NCBI GenBank assembly: GCA_964510575.1
Contig: CAZECN010000005.1
Span: 41,747 to 105,746 of the forward strand
Source of the DNA: CALKYB01 sp964510575
GTDB taxonomy: Bacteria; Bdellovibrionota_C; UBA2361; SZUA-149; CALKYB01
DNA: 64,000 bases
Direction: 5' to 3'
The number at the start of each line of letters is the position of its first letter. Position 1 is the first letter of the stretch. A program made the position numbers and the translations under genes. Below, piece by piece: positions 17,027 to 26,400 of the stretch. The notes under the pieces were generated by a model, which worked only from the letters and a program-made list of their open reading frames with translations, did not search any database and was not told where the DNA came from.

Positions 17027-17151
17027 GAGCTTCGCTCTTGTAGGTATATTTCAGGTTTCAGTATATTTGTTGTCTGGCAGTGCTATGCACTGCTTATACC
17101 CCATTACGACAGGTACGGAAAAAGCCGTAATTTAAAGTAGACGGGGTATAT

Positions 17152-19077
17152 CTATTCTCTATCTTGATGGTATTTAAGAAACTTAGCCGCCTCGAATTCG
17201 CCTAAGTACTTATTTAATAGTCTTCTGTCGGCTTTGCTGAAGTCTACGACGATCAATCCATCAAGCGCTCCGTTGAAATCATGGTCTACGTTGAAGCCAA
17301 TAATTTTCCCGCCCAGTTTGGTGTATTCTTTTAAAAGAACTGGAACGCCCATTTCCTTTAGCTCTATGTCTTGTATTAATTCTGATACCTCAGAAATATC
17401 TTTAACTGTTTTGGAGAAGAACTCTTGATCGATTCCTAGAACTCGTTCCGGCTCTGATGAGGTTCGAGGTCGGACATGTTGAGCCAATAGAGGCTGGAAA
17501 TTATTTTCTCTTAGAAATAGTTCTAAAAGATGTCTTGATACGCCAGTGAAGGAGCCGCTAACGCTGACGGGCCCAAACATAGTCTTGTAATCTGGATTAA
17601 GCGCTACAAAATTGGAAAGACCTTTAAGTAGTAGCATTAGAGGCCAGAGGGTGCGTTGATACTCTTGAGCAACAAAAGACCTGCCAACCTCGAGGCTTGG
17701 CCCCAGCTCTTTTAGGAGGTCTTTGTTGTAGTGAAAAAGAGTGTTGGTATAAAGTCCTTTTAGACCATAGGAGGCAACAGCTTCGTCAGTCTTGACTACA
17801 CGGTATGCTCCAACAACCTTCTTTGCTTTTCTGTCCCAGCAAATTAGATGTTTGTAATAACTGTCAAAAAAATCGAGATCGCATTCGGTTCCTGTTCCTT
17901 CACCAACATCTCTGAAGGTAATTTCTCTGAGTCTTCCCACCTCTTGTAGAAGGTTGGGTGATTCTGCCATTGTGGTTATTGCAACTGCTAGATCGTTTCT
18001 TTCTATTAGTATTTTTTCATCAGATATTGCAGAAAAATCTTGTTCTAGAAGATTAGAGGCGACCGGATCAATGATCTCAGAAGTGAACTCGGAAATAGGG
18101 CTTTTAGTTCTCTTGTTAACTTCATGGACTTTTATTGGGCTATTTTTTTGAAGATAACAGCGCATTCTCAGATAATCTGTTAGCTCTCGGTTACTTTCGA
18201 AACGCTTTAGTTTTTCAGCAACAATAGGCTTCCCAATTTGTATAGCGATAGTCTTATTCTTTTTATTCAGTAGTTGCCTTGGCAACAGCATGGTTCTTAG
18301 TATCGGGTGGATCAGACCAGCGAGTTGAAATACGAGACTGTTTCTTCCATGAATGAAGCAAGGAACAACTGTGGCACCAGTTTTTTTGACAAGTCTTGCG
18401 ATATTGGTATTCCAGATCGGATCTTGAACTTCTCTTGAGCTGGTATGAAAATGAGAGACTGTTCCAGAGGGAAAAGTAATTAGGGCATGGTCATTCTTAA
18501 GCCAAGAAAGAGCCTCTCTCATTGGATTGACATTGTCTTTTTTAGATTTCTCTCGCTCGAAAGGATCAACTAGTATGAATAGATCTTTCGCAGGCTTAAG
18601 TCTGCCCAACATAAAGTTTGCGAGAAACTTTAAATCAGGTCGTTCTTTGCGAATGACCTCATACATGACAAGAGCCTCTAAGGCTCCAAAAGGGTGGTTT
18701 GATACAATAATTAGCGGGCGGTCCTTGGGTAGCTTTATGCTGGCCGTTGGAAACAGTTCATAATTTACCCCAAGATGTTCCAAGGTCGTCTTGAAGAATT
18801 CAGTTGGGCCATTCCAGGGAGGCATTTCATCGTAGCCTTTCTCCAGTTGTGAAAGGCACAACATTCTTTTGACTGCTGGAAAAATGAAACGAAAGGTAGG
18901 CCTTAACTTTTCCGGTATTGGAAGTTTATCGGGGTCTACACTAAAAGGGTTAGGAAAGTCTTCGGGATGGCAAAGTTCTATCCTAGACTCAGCTTTCTCA
19001 GACCCACCCTTTTCAAATTCGGTTTCGTTATTGGTTTTTACAAGCTTCGTAACTTCTTTTTGTTTCTTCGAATCCAA
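17152..19077 (-). CDS. Two-domain acyltransferase, OlsF-like (PlsC-type plus GNAT-like domain)
   Basis: The N-terminal half (about 90-320) is a glycerolipid-type acyltransferase with SNHPFGALE at 126-134 (an H-x5-E variant of HX4D) and FPSGTVSH near 207. The C-terminal half (about 360-600) resembles OlsB/hemolysin-type N-acyltransferases: LREITFRDVGEGTG, FDSYYKHLICWDRK, VVGAYRV and EVGRSFVAQEYQ. The same order occurs in the bifunctional ornithine-lipid synthase OlsF, where the C-terminal part acylates ornithine and the N-terminal part adds the second acyl chain. I infer an aminolipid synthase; the amino acid is not proven. Its start overlaps the patatin gene by 50 bp, so the two are co-expressed. 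Confidence 0.75.
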   Translation of the reverse strand: MDSKKQKEVTKLVKTNNETEFEKGGSEKAESRIELCHPEDFPNPFSVDPDKLPIPEKLRPTFRFIFPAVKRMLCLSQLEKGYDEMPPWNGPTEFFKTTLEHLGVNYELFPTASIKLPKDRPLIIVSNHPFGALEALVMYEVIRKERPDLKFLANFMLGRLKPAKDLFILVDPFEREKSKKDNVNPMREALSWLKNDHALITFPSGTVSHFHTSSREVQDPIWNTNIARLVKKTGATVVPCFIHGRNSLVFQLAGLIHPILRTMLLPRQLLNKKNKTIAIQIGKPIVAEKLKRFESNRELTDYLRMRCYLQKNSPIKVHEVNKRTKSPISEFTSEIIDPVASNLLEQDFSAISDEKILIERNDLAVAITTMAESPNLLQEVGRLREITFRDVGEGTGTECDLDFFDSYYKHLICWDRKAKKVVGAYRVVKTDEAVASYGLKGLYTNTLFHYNKDLLKELGPSLEVGRSFVAQEYQRTLWPLMLLLKGLSNFVALNPDYKTMFGPVSVSGSFTGVSRHLLELFLRENNFQPLLAQHVRPRTSSEPERVLGIDQEFFSKTVKDISEVSELIQDIELKEMGVPVLLKEYTKLGGKIIGFNVDHDFNGALDGLIVVDFSKADRRLLNKYLGEFEAAKFLKYHQDRE

Positions 19078-20098
19078 GATCTATCAATGCCGCAATATAT
19101 GGTTTGTGCAGAACGGTGTAGGATATTGTTTCTAGGGCACATTCTTCGCCCATTCTGTTATTGAGGAATCGATAAACCGGCCAAATCGGTCCAAGTGCCC
19201 TCATGAAGTCCTTCGTCGAGGAGCCTATACTATTTTTGAGTATTTTACCAAAGGAATTGGGACTTACTATTTCCATGAAGTCGTTAGGTAAAGCACAGCT
19301 ACTACCTGGAGTTGGATCAATAGCCCAAGATTCAGCTGTGTAGTAGGGGCGGCCATGAAAGTCATGCCACCATTTCTTTCCCGAGGTATCGATTAGAATC
19401 ACTCTTTTAGCCCCAAACCTAACTGCCGGATCTACTGGAAGATTGTTGGCGATACCCCCGTCAACCAAAACTATATTTTTCTCATCAGTGTCGAGTTTAA
19501 CCGGAGGCAGAACAAAAGGTAATGCAGCAGAGGCTAAGAGATGAGCAGCTGAAAGATGGTTAACTCTATGGATATTGAATCTGCTGCCATCTAGGTTGAC
19601 CTCAGAGTCTGGCAATGTGGAGTTAACGATCAGGACGCTTTTTCTTGTGAAGCCTTCTTCTGTGGCCATTACCCCCAACGAAGCAAGGCCTGTTGGATGG
19701 CTATCTACGCTGGCCCCACCAAAGTCATAAAGTAGCTCGTCAATTCTTCTAGATAGGGGACTTGGGTCGAATATGGCTGTGGAAGTAGGTCCTGGTCCCG
19801 GGCGAAGGTATTGTAAAAACCCAACCCGTAGAGACCGAACAAAAGCCATTGAGAATGTGCCTGCGAAAGAATTAGAAAAAGTTCTCTCCCTCCACAGTTC
19901 TTCAATAGAAGCAATAGCCTCCTCTGGACTTTTTCGAAGTCCGGCCGCGATTAAAGCTCCATTGACGGCTCCAATCGAGCTGCCAAAAATTAGTTTGAAA
20001 TCCTTTTCTTCGTCAGGAAGTAATTGGAAAAGCGCTTTTAAAGCACCGATCTGATAAGCCGCTCTTGCCCCACCCCCTGAAAGTACTAGCCCATTCAT
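19028..20098 (-). CDS. Patatin-like phospholipase
   Basis: The 356-residue protein carries the patatin catalytic elements: the oxyanion-hole block LSGGGARAAYQIGAL (6-20), the nucleophile elbow GSSIG with S41 and the catalytic Asp in LVDGGIANNLPV (about 216). Such enzymes hydrolyse acyl chains from phospholipids or neutral lipids. There is no signal peptide, so it is expected in the cytoplasm or at the inner membrane. Translation is coupled to the OlsF-like gene through a 50-bp overlap. This suggests that acyl chains released or remodelled here and the aminolipid synthase work on the same membrane lipids (inference). Confidence 0.88.
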   Translation of the reverse strand: MNGLVLSGGGARAAYQIGALKALFQLLPDEEKDFKLIFGSSIGAVNGALIAAGLRKSPEEAIASIEELWRERTFSNSFAGTFSMAFVRSLRVGFLQYLRPGPGPTSTAIFDPSPLSRRIDELLYDFGGASVDSHPTGLASLGVMATEEGFTRKSVLIVNSTLPDSEVNLDGSRFNIHRVNHLSAAHLLASAALPFVLPPVKLDTDEKNIVLVDGGIANNLPVDPAVRFGAKRVILIDTSGKKWWHDFHGRPYYTAESWAIDPTPGSSCALPNDFMEIVSPNSFGKILKNSIGSSTKDFMRALGPIWPVYRFLNNRMGEECALETISYTVLHKPYIAALIDLGFEETKRSYEACKNQ

Positions 20099-20268
20099 AT
20101 CTAATAAAGAAAAGTCCTATGGTTAATTTATTGATTTTGCTTGGGGTATCATACAAAACCAAGTTTATGCTAGATTCTCCCCCAGTTCTCTTACTCTAGT
20201 CCCTTCGCTAGAGGCAAGGGGCAGTTGTAGGGATTGATTATCGCTTTGGATGAGGATTTTAAGCCCAG

Positions 20269-21333
20269 ATGAAAGTCTTGTGTGTTGTTTCAGACAACGA
20301 TTTGCCTGAAAGTAGGCTGATACTTTCTCTTTTTAAAAGAGGCGTAGATCTAAGAGTGGTTATCGACCCCAGCAGTCGTTACGTCGAGGAATATCGTTCT
20401 GCCGGAATTACTGTCGACACTCTGAAGTTCAAATCGAGAATAGATTTCAAAGCCGTTTCAATTATCAGAGACATAATGCGTTCTGATAAAATTGACATAG
20501 TGCATTGTTTCTCCAAGGTGGCATTGTCTAATTCTCTCATTGCCGGCACTGGCTTGGGTGTAAAGAGCATTGGCTATAGGGGAATCGTTGGCAATCTTAG
20601 CCTATTTGATCCTGGAAGCTGGATAACTTTTCTAAACCCTAGTTTGAATAAAGCTGTGTGCGTCTGTCATGCAATAGAGGTTTATTTAACCAAATTTCGA
20701 GTTTTAAGAGGAAAGACTAGAACTATTCACAAAGGTCATAAAGTTGCTTGGTATGATCCCAGCAAAGTTGTTTCTAAAAGTGAATTAGGAATTCCGGAAG
20801 ATAGTTTTTTATTGAGCTGTGTTTGTAATATTCGACCTAGGAAGGGAATTTCTGACCTTGTCCGAGCTTTGGAATTTTTACCAGATCAAGTTCACCTTCT
20901 TCTGGTTGGGAGTATCAAAGACAAAGCCTTGGAAAGACTTCTTGAAAATAGTCCCGTTTCTTCAAGAATTCATTGTGTAGGGTTTAAAGTTGACGCTTGG
21001 CGTTATGGAGCCGCTGGGGATGTTTTTGTTATGCCATCTACTAAGAGGGAAGGCTTGCCTAAGGGTGTAATAGAGGCCATGGCTCAGGGAATGCCAGCTA
21101 TCGTTACTCGAATTGGCGGGATGCCGGAGATTGTTGAAAATGGCCGTTCAGGCTTTGTAATTGATCCTGGAAACCCTGAAATCATAGCTGAGATGGTGAA
21201 GAAATATATAGACGATGAGCAGCTTTTGCTGGCCCATGGTACTCAAGCAAAGAGCCGAATAGAGAAAAACTTCAATATTTCAGAAACAGTAGCTGCGTAC
21301 GGTGAGCTCTATGAGGAGCTGATGGCGGCCTGA
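20269..21333 (+). CDS. Family GT4 glycosyltransferase
   Basis: The 354-residue protein has a GT-B fold: an N-terminal acceptor domain with DIVHCFSKVA and a C-terminal donor domain beginning near CVCNIRPRKGISDL, with the retaining GT4 E-x7-E region EGLPKGVIEAMAQGMPAIVTR followed by GGMPEIV. GT4 enzymes transfer sugars from nucleotide donors onto polysaccharide or lipopolysaccharide precursors on the cytoplasmic side. It is transcribed alone, divergently from the patatin, and apart from the LPS cluster at 32.6 kb. The donor and acceptor cannot be told. Confidence 0.85.
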   Translation: MKVLCVVSDNDLPESRLILSLFKRGVDLRVVIDPSSRYVEEYRSAGITVDTLKFKSRIDFKAVSIIRDIMRSDKIDIVHCFSKVALSNSLIAGTGLGVKSIGYRGIVGNLSLFDPGSWITFLNPSLNKAVCVCHAIEVYLTKFRVLRGKTRTIHKGHKVAWYDPSKVVSKSELGIPEDSFLLSCVCNIRPRKGISDLVRALEFLPDQVHLLLVGSIKDKALERLLENSPVSSRIHCVGFKVDAWRYGAAGDVFVMPSTKREGLPKGVIEAMAQGMPAIVTRIGGMPEIVENGRSGFVIDPGNPEIIAEMVKKYIDDEQLLLAHGTQAKSRIEKNFNISETVAAYGELYEELMAA

Positions 21334-21382
21334 GGGGTTTCCTATTATTTCTCTGAATTAAGGCTTTTCTCGGCCTGAATAG

Positions 21383-21411
21383 TTGACAAAATTACCATTG
21401 AATACTACCCT
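21383..21411 (+). promoter_or_regulatory. Candidate promoter for the coiled-coil lipoprotein
   Basis: A perfect -35 TTGACA (21383-21388) is followed after 17 bp by TACCCT (21406-21411), a weak -10. The leader to ATG 21517 would be about 100 nt. Confidence 0.3.
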
Positions 21412-21516
21412 CGCTCCAGTTTGGATGTGACTCGCTTTACAGGGTCGCTTTTCAATTTGTTTGTTTTTATATGCCGCAAGCTTGTAGTTAGTGTTGTGGC
21501 CTTGGAGTACGAAAAG

Positions 21517-22545
21517 ATGTCTTCCTTTAAATCCGAAGTTGTTCTGAAGTTTTCATTCATCCTCTTTGTCCTATTAACTTTTAATGCTTGCGCATTGGTC
21601 AATCGTATCGAGTCTGGTTTTCGTTCAGATGATACTGAACAAGAGCTTCAAGTCGCTCAAGAAACAAGCACTATCTTATCTAGGACTGCTGAGGCGACTA
21701 GGCAGAGTCGAAGAGACTTAGCTGGTGATCCAGACCTTGATGAAATTGCAAAAGAGCTAGAAAAAATAGAAGAGCAAAGAAAGTCCATTGGTGCTGCGAC
21801 AGCAACGAACGGCGAAGTTAAGCATTCTTCTAACAAAATGGCCGCTAAGGTTAAAGAGACTCAGACTGCAGCTGCTCAAAGTGCACGAGCAGAGCAAAGC
21901 CAGATTGGTTCTTTCGATCGAAAGCCTGCTTTAACAAAAGCCAAGGAAATGGCATCTGAAACTATGGACGCGGGAAAAAACACTGCATCCTCAGCTCTTT
22001 CAAAAGTTAAAAGCCTCTTAGGAGTCGGAGCTGATGACGAAGGTTCTGAGTCTGAAGCTACTGATTCGGAAGAAGCTGAAACTGAAATGGCTAAAGCTGA
22101 AGAGGTAGAAGAAGCTGAAACTGAGATCGCCGATGAAAAGAAAGAGTCTGAAGCGAAACTAGCAGAGGCTGGTGAGGAAGCTAGTGATGAGGCTGACGAT
22201 AAATTAGCCAAGGCTCTTGAAGAAGCGGAAGATTCTATTTCTGAAGCTGAAAAAGCTCTTGAAGAGAAAAGTAATGAAGTTGCCTCTGTGGAGGAGGAGC
22301 TCGCGAAAACTTTGGCTGAAGAAAAGAAGGCAGCTGAGAGGGTCGATGCTCGTGCCTCACTGGCTTCAATGGATGACGGACAATCGGAGACAGTTGAGTC
22401 TGTAGTCAGTGAAGCCACGGAAACAGCTGAAGAAGGGAAAGCTGTTGCAACGCAAACTAAAATACCTGTTTGGGTTTTCCTTCTAATGGCGGCGGCTCTA
22501 TCAATTGCTGGCTTTGGTCTTCTTTGGGTTTCTAGAAACACCTAG
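21517..22545 (+). CDS. Coiled-coil lipoprotein with a C-terminal membrane helix
   Basis: The start is set at ATG 21517, where GGAG lies nine bases upstream and the product opens with a lipoprotein signal ending in the lipobox LTFNAC (Cys about 25). The 342-residue protein is then almost entirely charged and helical, rich in Glu, Ala and Lys with repeating EEAE/EKALEE units, as expected of a long coiled coil. The last 30 residues include a hydrophobic helix (VWVFLLMAAALSIAGFGLLW), so the protein appears to be anchored at both ends. No family is recognised. A longer frame from 21421 would hide the lipoprotein signal and is not preferred. Confidence 0.65.
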   Translation: MSSFKSEVVLKFSFILFVLLTFNACALVNRIESGFRSDDTEQELQVAQETSTILSRTAEATRQSRRDLAGDPDLDEIAKELEKIEEQRKSIGAATATNGEVKHSSNKMAAKVKETQTAAAQSARAEQSQIGSFDRKPALTKAKEMASETMDAGKNTASSALSKVKSLLGVGADDEGSESEATDSEEAETEMAKAEEVEEAETEIADEKKESEAKLAEAGEEASDEADDKLAKALEEAEDSISEAEKALEEKSNEVASVEEELAKTLAEEKKAAERVDARASLASMDDGQSETVESVVSEATETAEEGKAVATQTKIPVWVFLLMAAALSIAGFGLLWVSRNT

Positions 22546-22561
22546 TAGCCTAGACCTGCAC

Positions 22562-22640
22562 TAGCTTAAAGGGCTCCCACGCCCTTTAAGCTATGATTAT
22601 TAAGTTATCAACAAGCACCTTTACTGGTGCTTTTTTGTTT
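22562..22640 (+). terminator. Two tandem hairpins, the second a rho-independent terminator
   Basis: TAGCTTAAAGGGC (22562-22574) pairs perfectly with GCCCTTTAAGCTA (22581-22593) over 13 bp. Twenty bases later AAGCACC (22613-22619) pairs with GGTGCTT (22626-22632), running into a T-rich tract. Together they end the coiled-coil lipoprotein transcript. Confidence 0.85.
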
Positions 22641-22765
22641 TTTGCTTTAGGGTTCGGCAGGATTTTACGTCAGCTAGGATTGTCTTATTCTATTCATTTT
22701 TATGGACCAAAGCCTAAAGGTTATGCTGACGAGTTTAACTTTATATAGAAAAAAATTAGGAAGCT

Positions 22766-23425
22766 ATGAAATTTTCCAGAGCCTCTTTGAACATTCTTTT
22801 TTTGCTTATTGTTATTTCGATTTCTGGCTGTCGGAGCGCTTACTATGGTGCACTGGAAAAAGCGGGTTATCATAAGCGAGATATTCTCGTAACTAGGGTG
22901 GAGAAAGCCCAGGAATCTCAAACTGAGGCCAAGGAGCAATTTGCTTCTGCTTTGGAGCAGTTTAGCTCCGTAGTGAACTTTGATGGTGGAAGCCTTGAGG
23001 ATCGTTACAATGCTCTCAACTCAGAGTTTGAGAAGAGTGAAGCTAGAGCTGAAGATGTTAGCAAGAGAATCGACTCTGTGCAGTCCGTTGCTGAAGCTCT
23101 TTTTGACGAATGGGAAGATGAGCTTGATGCTTACTCTAGTCAGAACTTGAGGCGACAAAGTGAAAGACAGCTTAAAAACACCAACAGAAAGTATGAGGGA
23201 TTGATCTCTGCGATGAGAAAAGCGGAGGAAAGAATTGATCCAGTGCTAGATGCTTTTAGAGACAATGTTCTCTACCTGAAACATAACCTCAACGCCCGAG
23301 CAGTATCGGCTCTAAAAGGGGAGCTCGTTACTGTTGAGCAAGATGTAGCTGGTCTGATACTTGAAATGGAAAAGTCTATTTCGGAGGCTGATGAGTTTAT
23401 CAAAACTCTTGGTCAGCAGGCTTAG
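22766..23425 (+). CDS. DUF2959-family lipoprotein
   Basis: The 219-residue product has a lipoprotein signal (FLLIVISISGC, Cys at about 22) and then the DUF2959 pattern: YYGALEKAGYHKRDILVTRVEKAQESQ, FDGGSLEDRYNALNSEFEKSE and LYLKHNLNARAVSAL. The protein is helical and probably coiled coil. The family is widespread in proteobacteria and uncharacterised. AGGAAG precedes ATG 22766. metH starts 40 bp after the stop, so the two may be co-transcribed, although no functional link is known. Confidence 0.88.
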   Translation: MKFSRASLNILFLLIVISISGCRSAYYGALEKAGYHKRDILVTRVEKAQESQTEAKEQFASALEQFSSVVNFDGGSLEDRYNALNSEFEKSEARAEDVSKRIDSVQSVAEALFDEWEDELDAYSSQNLRRQSERQLKNTNRKYEGLISAMRKAEERIDPVLDAFRDNVLYLKHNLNARAVSALKGELVTVEQDVAGLILEMEKSISEADEFIKTLGQQA

Positions 23426-23465
23426 GAAGTTTTAACTTAATACTATATTCATAAAACACTCTCTC

Positions 23466-26400
23466 ATGTCTAAGCGAGACTCTTTAACGCTCGTAAAACA
23501 GCTATTGCAAGAAAAAATCCTGGTCCTTGATGGTGCCATGGGTACTATGATCCAAGGCTATAGTCTTGGTGAGAAGGATTTCAGGGGGGAGCGCTTTCAG
23601 TCTTGGGAAGGAGACTTGCAAGGAAACAACGATTTACTTTCGTTGACTCAACCCCAAATTATTGAAGAAATTCACCGAAAGTATTTGGCAGCTGGGGCTG
23701 ACGTAATATTCACCAATACTTTTAATTCTACCTCAGTCTCTCAAGCGGACTACGGAATGGAGAGTTTGGTAACTGAGTTAAACTTGGCCTCTGCTAAGCT
23801 TGCAGTTGCCGCTGCCAAAGATTTTACAAGTCAAAGCCCGGATAAACCCAGGTTTGTTGCTGGATCTTTGGGGCCGACTAGTAAAACAACTTCAATGTCG
23901 CCTGATGTTAACGACCCTGGCTTTCGCGCTATTTCTTTTGACCAGTTGGTTGACTCATACTTTGAGCAGGCTTCGGCGTTGGTTGAAGGTGGAGTGGATA
24001 TTGTTTTGATTGAAACCGTTTTCGATACGCTGAACGCCAAGGCGGCGCACATTGCTGTTCTTAAATGTTTCAGGGAGAAAGGAGTTGAACTTCCGGTAAT
24101 GGTTTCAGGAACGATCACTGACGCTAGTGGTAGGACTTTGTCGGGTCAAACCCCTGAAGCTTTCTGGCGATCAGTTTCTCACTTCCATAACATGGTTTCC
24201 GTGGGCTTCAACTGCGCATTGGGTGCCGAGCAACTTCGACCCTTTCTTAAAGAACTCTCTGATGTTGCTACTGTCCCAGTAGCGGCTTACCCTAACGCTG
24301 GCCTGCCTAATGAATTTGGTGAGTATGACGAGACTCCGACTACCTTCGCAAAGTATATCGAAGATTTTGTTGAGTCAGGTTTCTTGAATGTAGTTGGAGG
24401 ATGTTGCGGGACAACACCTGATCATATTCAGGCAGTGACTGATCTAGTTGATGGCAGAAAACCTCGTGAAATCCCAAGTCAGCCGCCTGGCCTTTATTTA
24501 TCAGGGTTGGAACCTCTTTCAATTACTTCAGAGACGAACTTTGTAAATATTGGTGAGAGAACTAATGTTTCTGGTTCCAGAAAATTTGCCCGCTTAATTC
24601 GAGAAGAGAACTATGACGAAGCTGTTTCAATAGCAGCAAGTCAGGTCGAGGGTGGGGCTCAGATAATAGATATAAACTTAGACGAGGGAATGCTTGACGG
24701 AGAGCAGGCCATGAATAGGTTTGTTAATTTATTAGCTGCGGAGCCAGAAATTGCTCGTGTTCCCTTTATGATTGATTCTTCCAAATGGTCAGTGATTGAA
24801 GCTGGACTGAAATGCCTACAAGGAAAAGGAATAGTTAATTCAATCAGCCTTAAAGAAGGTGAAGAGGAATTTAAAAAACTCGCACAGCTCATACTCGACT
24901 ATGGAGCGGCAGTGGTGGTGATGGCTTTTGATGAAAAGGGTCAAGCCGATAATACTGAGAGAAGAAAAGAAATTTGTTCTAGGGCCTGGAAGATTTTAAC
25001 TGAAGAAGTTGGTTTTAATCCAGAGGATATTATTTTCGATCCTAACATTCTTACTGTGGCCACAGGGATGGAAGAGCATAATGATTATGCTAAATCTTTT
25101 ATAGAGTCCTGTAGATGGATCAAAGATAATCTTCTAGGAGCCAAAGTTAGCGGCGGAGTAAGTAATATTTCATTTTCTTTTCGTGGCAATAACTTGGTTC
25201 GAGAAGCCATGCATTCGGCATTTCTATTCGAAGCAATTAAGGCTGGCTTGGATATGGGGATTGTAAATGCCGGGCAGCTAGCAATTTACGAAGATATTGA
25301 GCCTGAATTGAAACTGTTGGTTGAGGACGTGCTGCTCAACCGCCATCCTGAAGCGACTGAAAAGCTTATTGGCTATGCTGAGACGGTGAAGGGTAAAGGC
25401 AAGTCTTCGACTTCCAAAGCCGACTTGTCTTGGCGAGAGAAGCCAGTTGAGGAGCGCTTGGCTCATGCCCTCGTCAAGGGCATGGCGGAATATGTAGATG
25501 AAGACACCGAAGAGGCAAGACAAAAATACGGAAGTGCTTTGAAAGTTATCGAAGGACCACTAATGGATGGTATGAACATCGTTGGTGATTTGTTTGGCTC
25601 TGGCAAAATGTTTTTACCCCAAGTGGTAAAGAGTGCTCGAGTGATGAAGAAGTCAGTGGCTTGGCTCACCCCTTACATGGAAGAGGAAAAGAAAAATCGG
25701 GAAGGTTCTTCTTCAACAGGTAAGGTCTTGCTCGCTACTGTAAAAGGGGATGTTCACGACATTGGCAAGAATATTGTTGGAGTGGTTTTAGCTTGCAACA
25801 ACTATGAGGTAGTCGATCTCGGGGTAATGGTTTCTTTTAATGAGATCAAAGAAAAAGCAATAGAGCACGATGTCGACATTATCGGGCTTAGTGGGCTGAT
25901 TACTCCGTCTCTGGATGAGATGATCAAGAATGCCGACGAGATGGAACGTTTGGAAATGAAAGTGCCCTTACTTATTGGGGGAGCTACTACTTCTAGAAAG
26001 CACACTGCGGTAAAAATTGCGCCTCGTTATTCGGGACCAGTTATTCACGTCTCTGATGCGTCCCGAAGTGTCCCCGTAGTTTCTTCTTTGATTTCTCCGG
26101 AAGAAAGAGTGAAGCTTATTGAGGAGACTAGGGAAAAATACAAACTTATTGAAGAAGAGTTTCATAATCGAGCTCCTTCAGTTGCGTATTGGGACTTAGG
26201 CAAAGCCAGGGGAAATTCTCCAGAATTGCCTTGGCAGGATTATCAGCCGCCAGTTCCCAAAAAGGTGGGAGTTACGGTTGTCGACGACTGCTCTATAGAG
26301 GAAGTTGTTCCATTTATTGACTGGACACCTTTTTTCCAAACTTGGGAATTGAAAGGTGCTTACCCTGATATTCTTTCCTCCCAACGCTATGGAAAAGAAG

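Larger units (their letters stand above)
16844..17151. other. Hairpin-rich non-coding island between convergent genes
   Basis: This 308-bp stretch holds no gene but is densely structured. A 12-mer TATACTGAAACC (16845-16856) recurs inverted at 16892-16903 and at 17054-17065. Four near-adjacent perfect hairpins follow: 16905-16922 (7-bp stem, GTAA loop), 16959-16971 (5 bp, GCA loop), 17024-17040 (7 bp, TTC loop) and 17077-17093 (7 bp, TAT loop). A nested inverted repeat TATACCCC/GGGGTATA with inner ATTACG/CGTAAT spans 17095-17150. A consensus promoter sits in the middle on the minus strand. It could be an RNA gene, a mobile palindromic element or an unusual convergent terminator. Confidence 0.6.

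Noticed and set aside
21876..22541. Ser/Ala-rich minus-strand frame of 221 residues
   Set aside because: It is the mirror of the Glu/Ala/Lys-rich coding strand of the coiled-coil lipoprotein and has no independent features.
23426..23465. Cobalamin riboswitch upstream of metH
   Set aside because: The gap to the preceding gene is 40 bp, too short for the aptamer, and no B12 box is seen.
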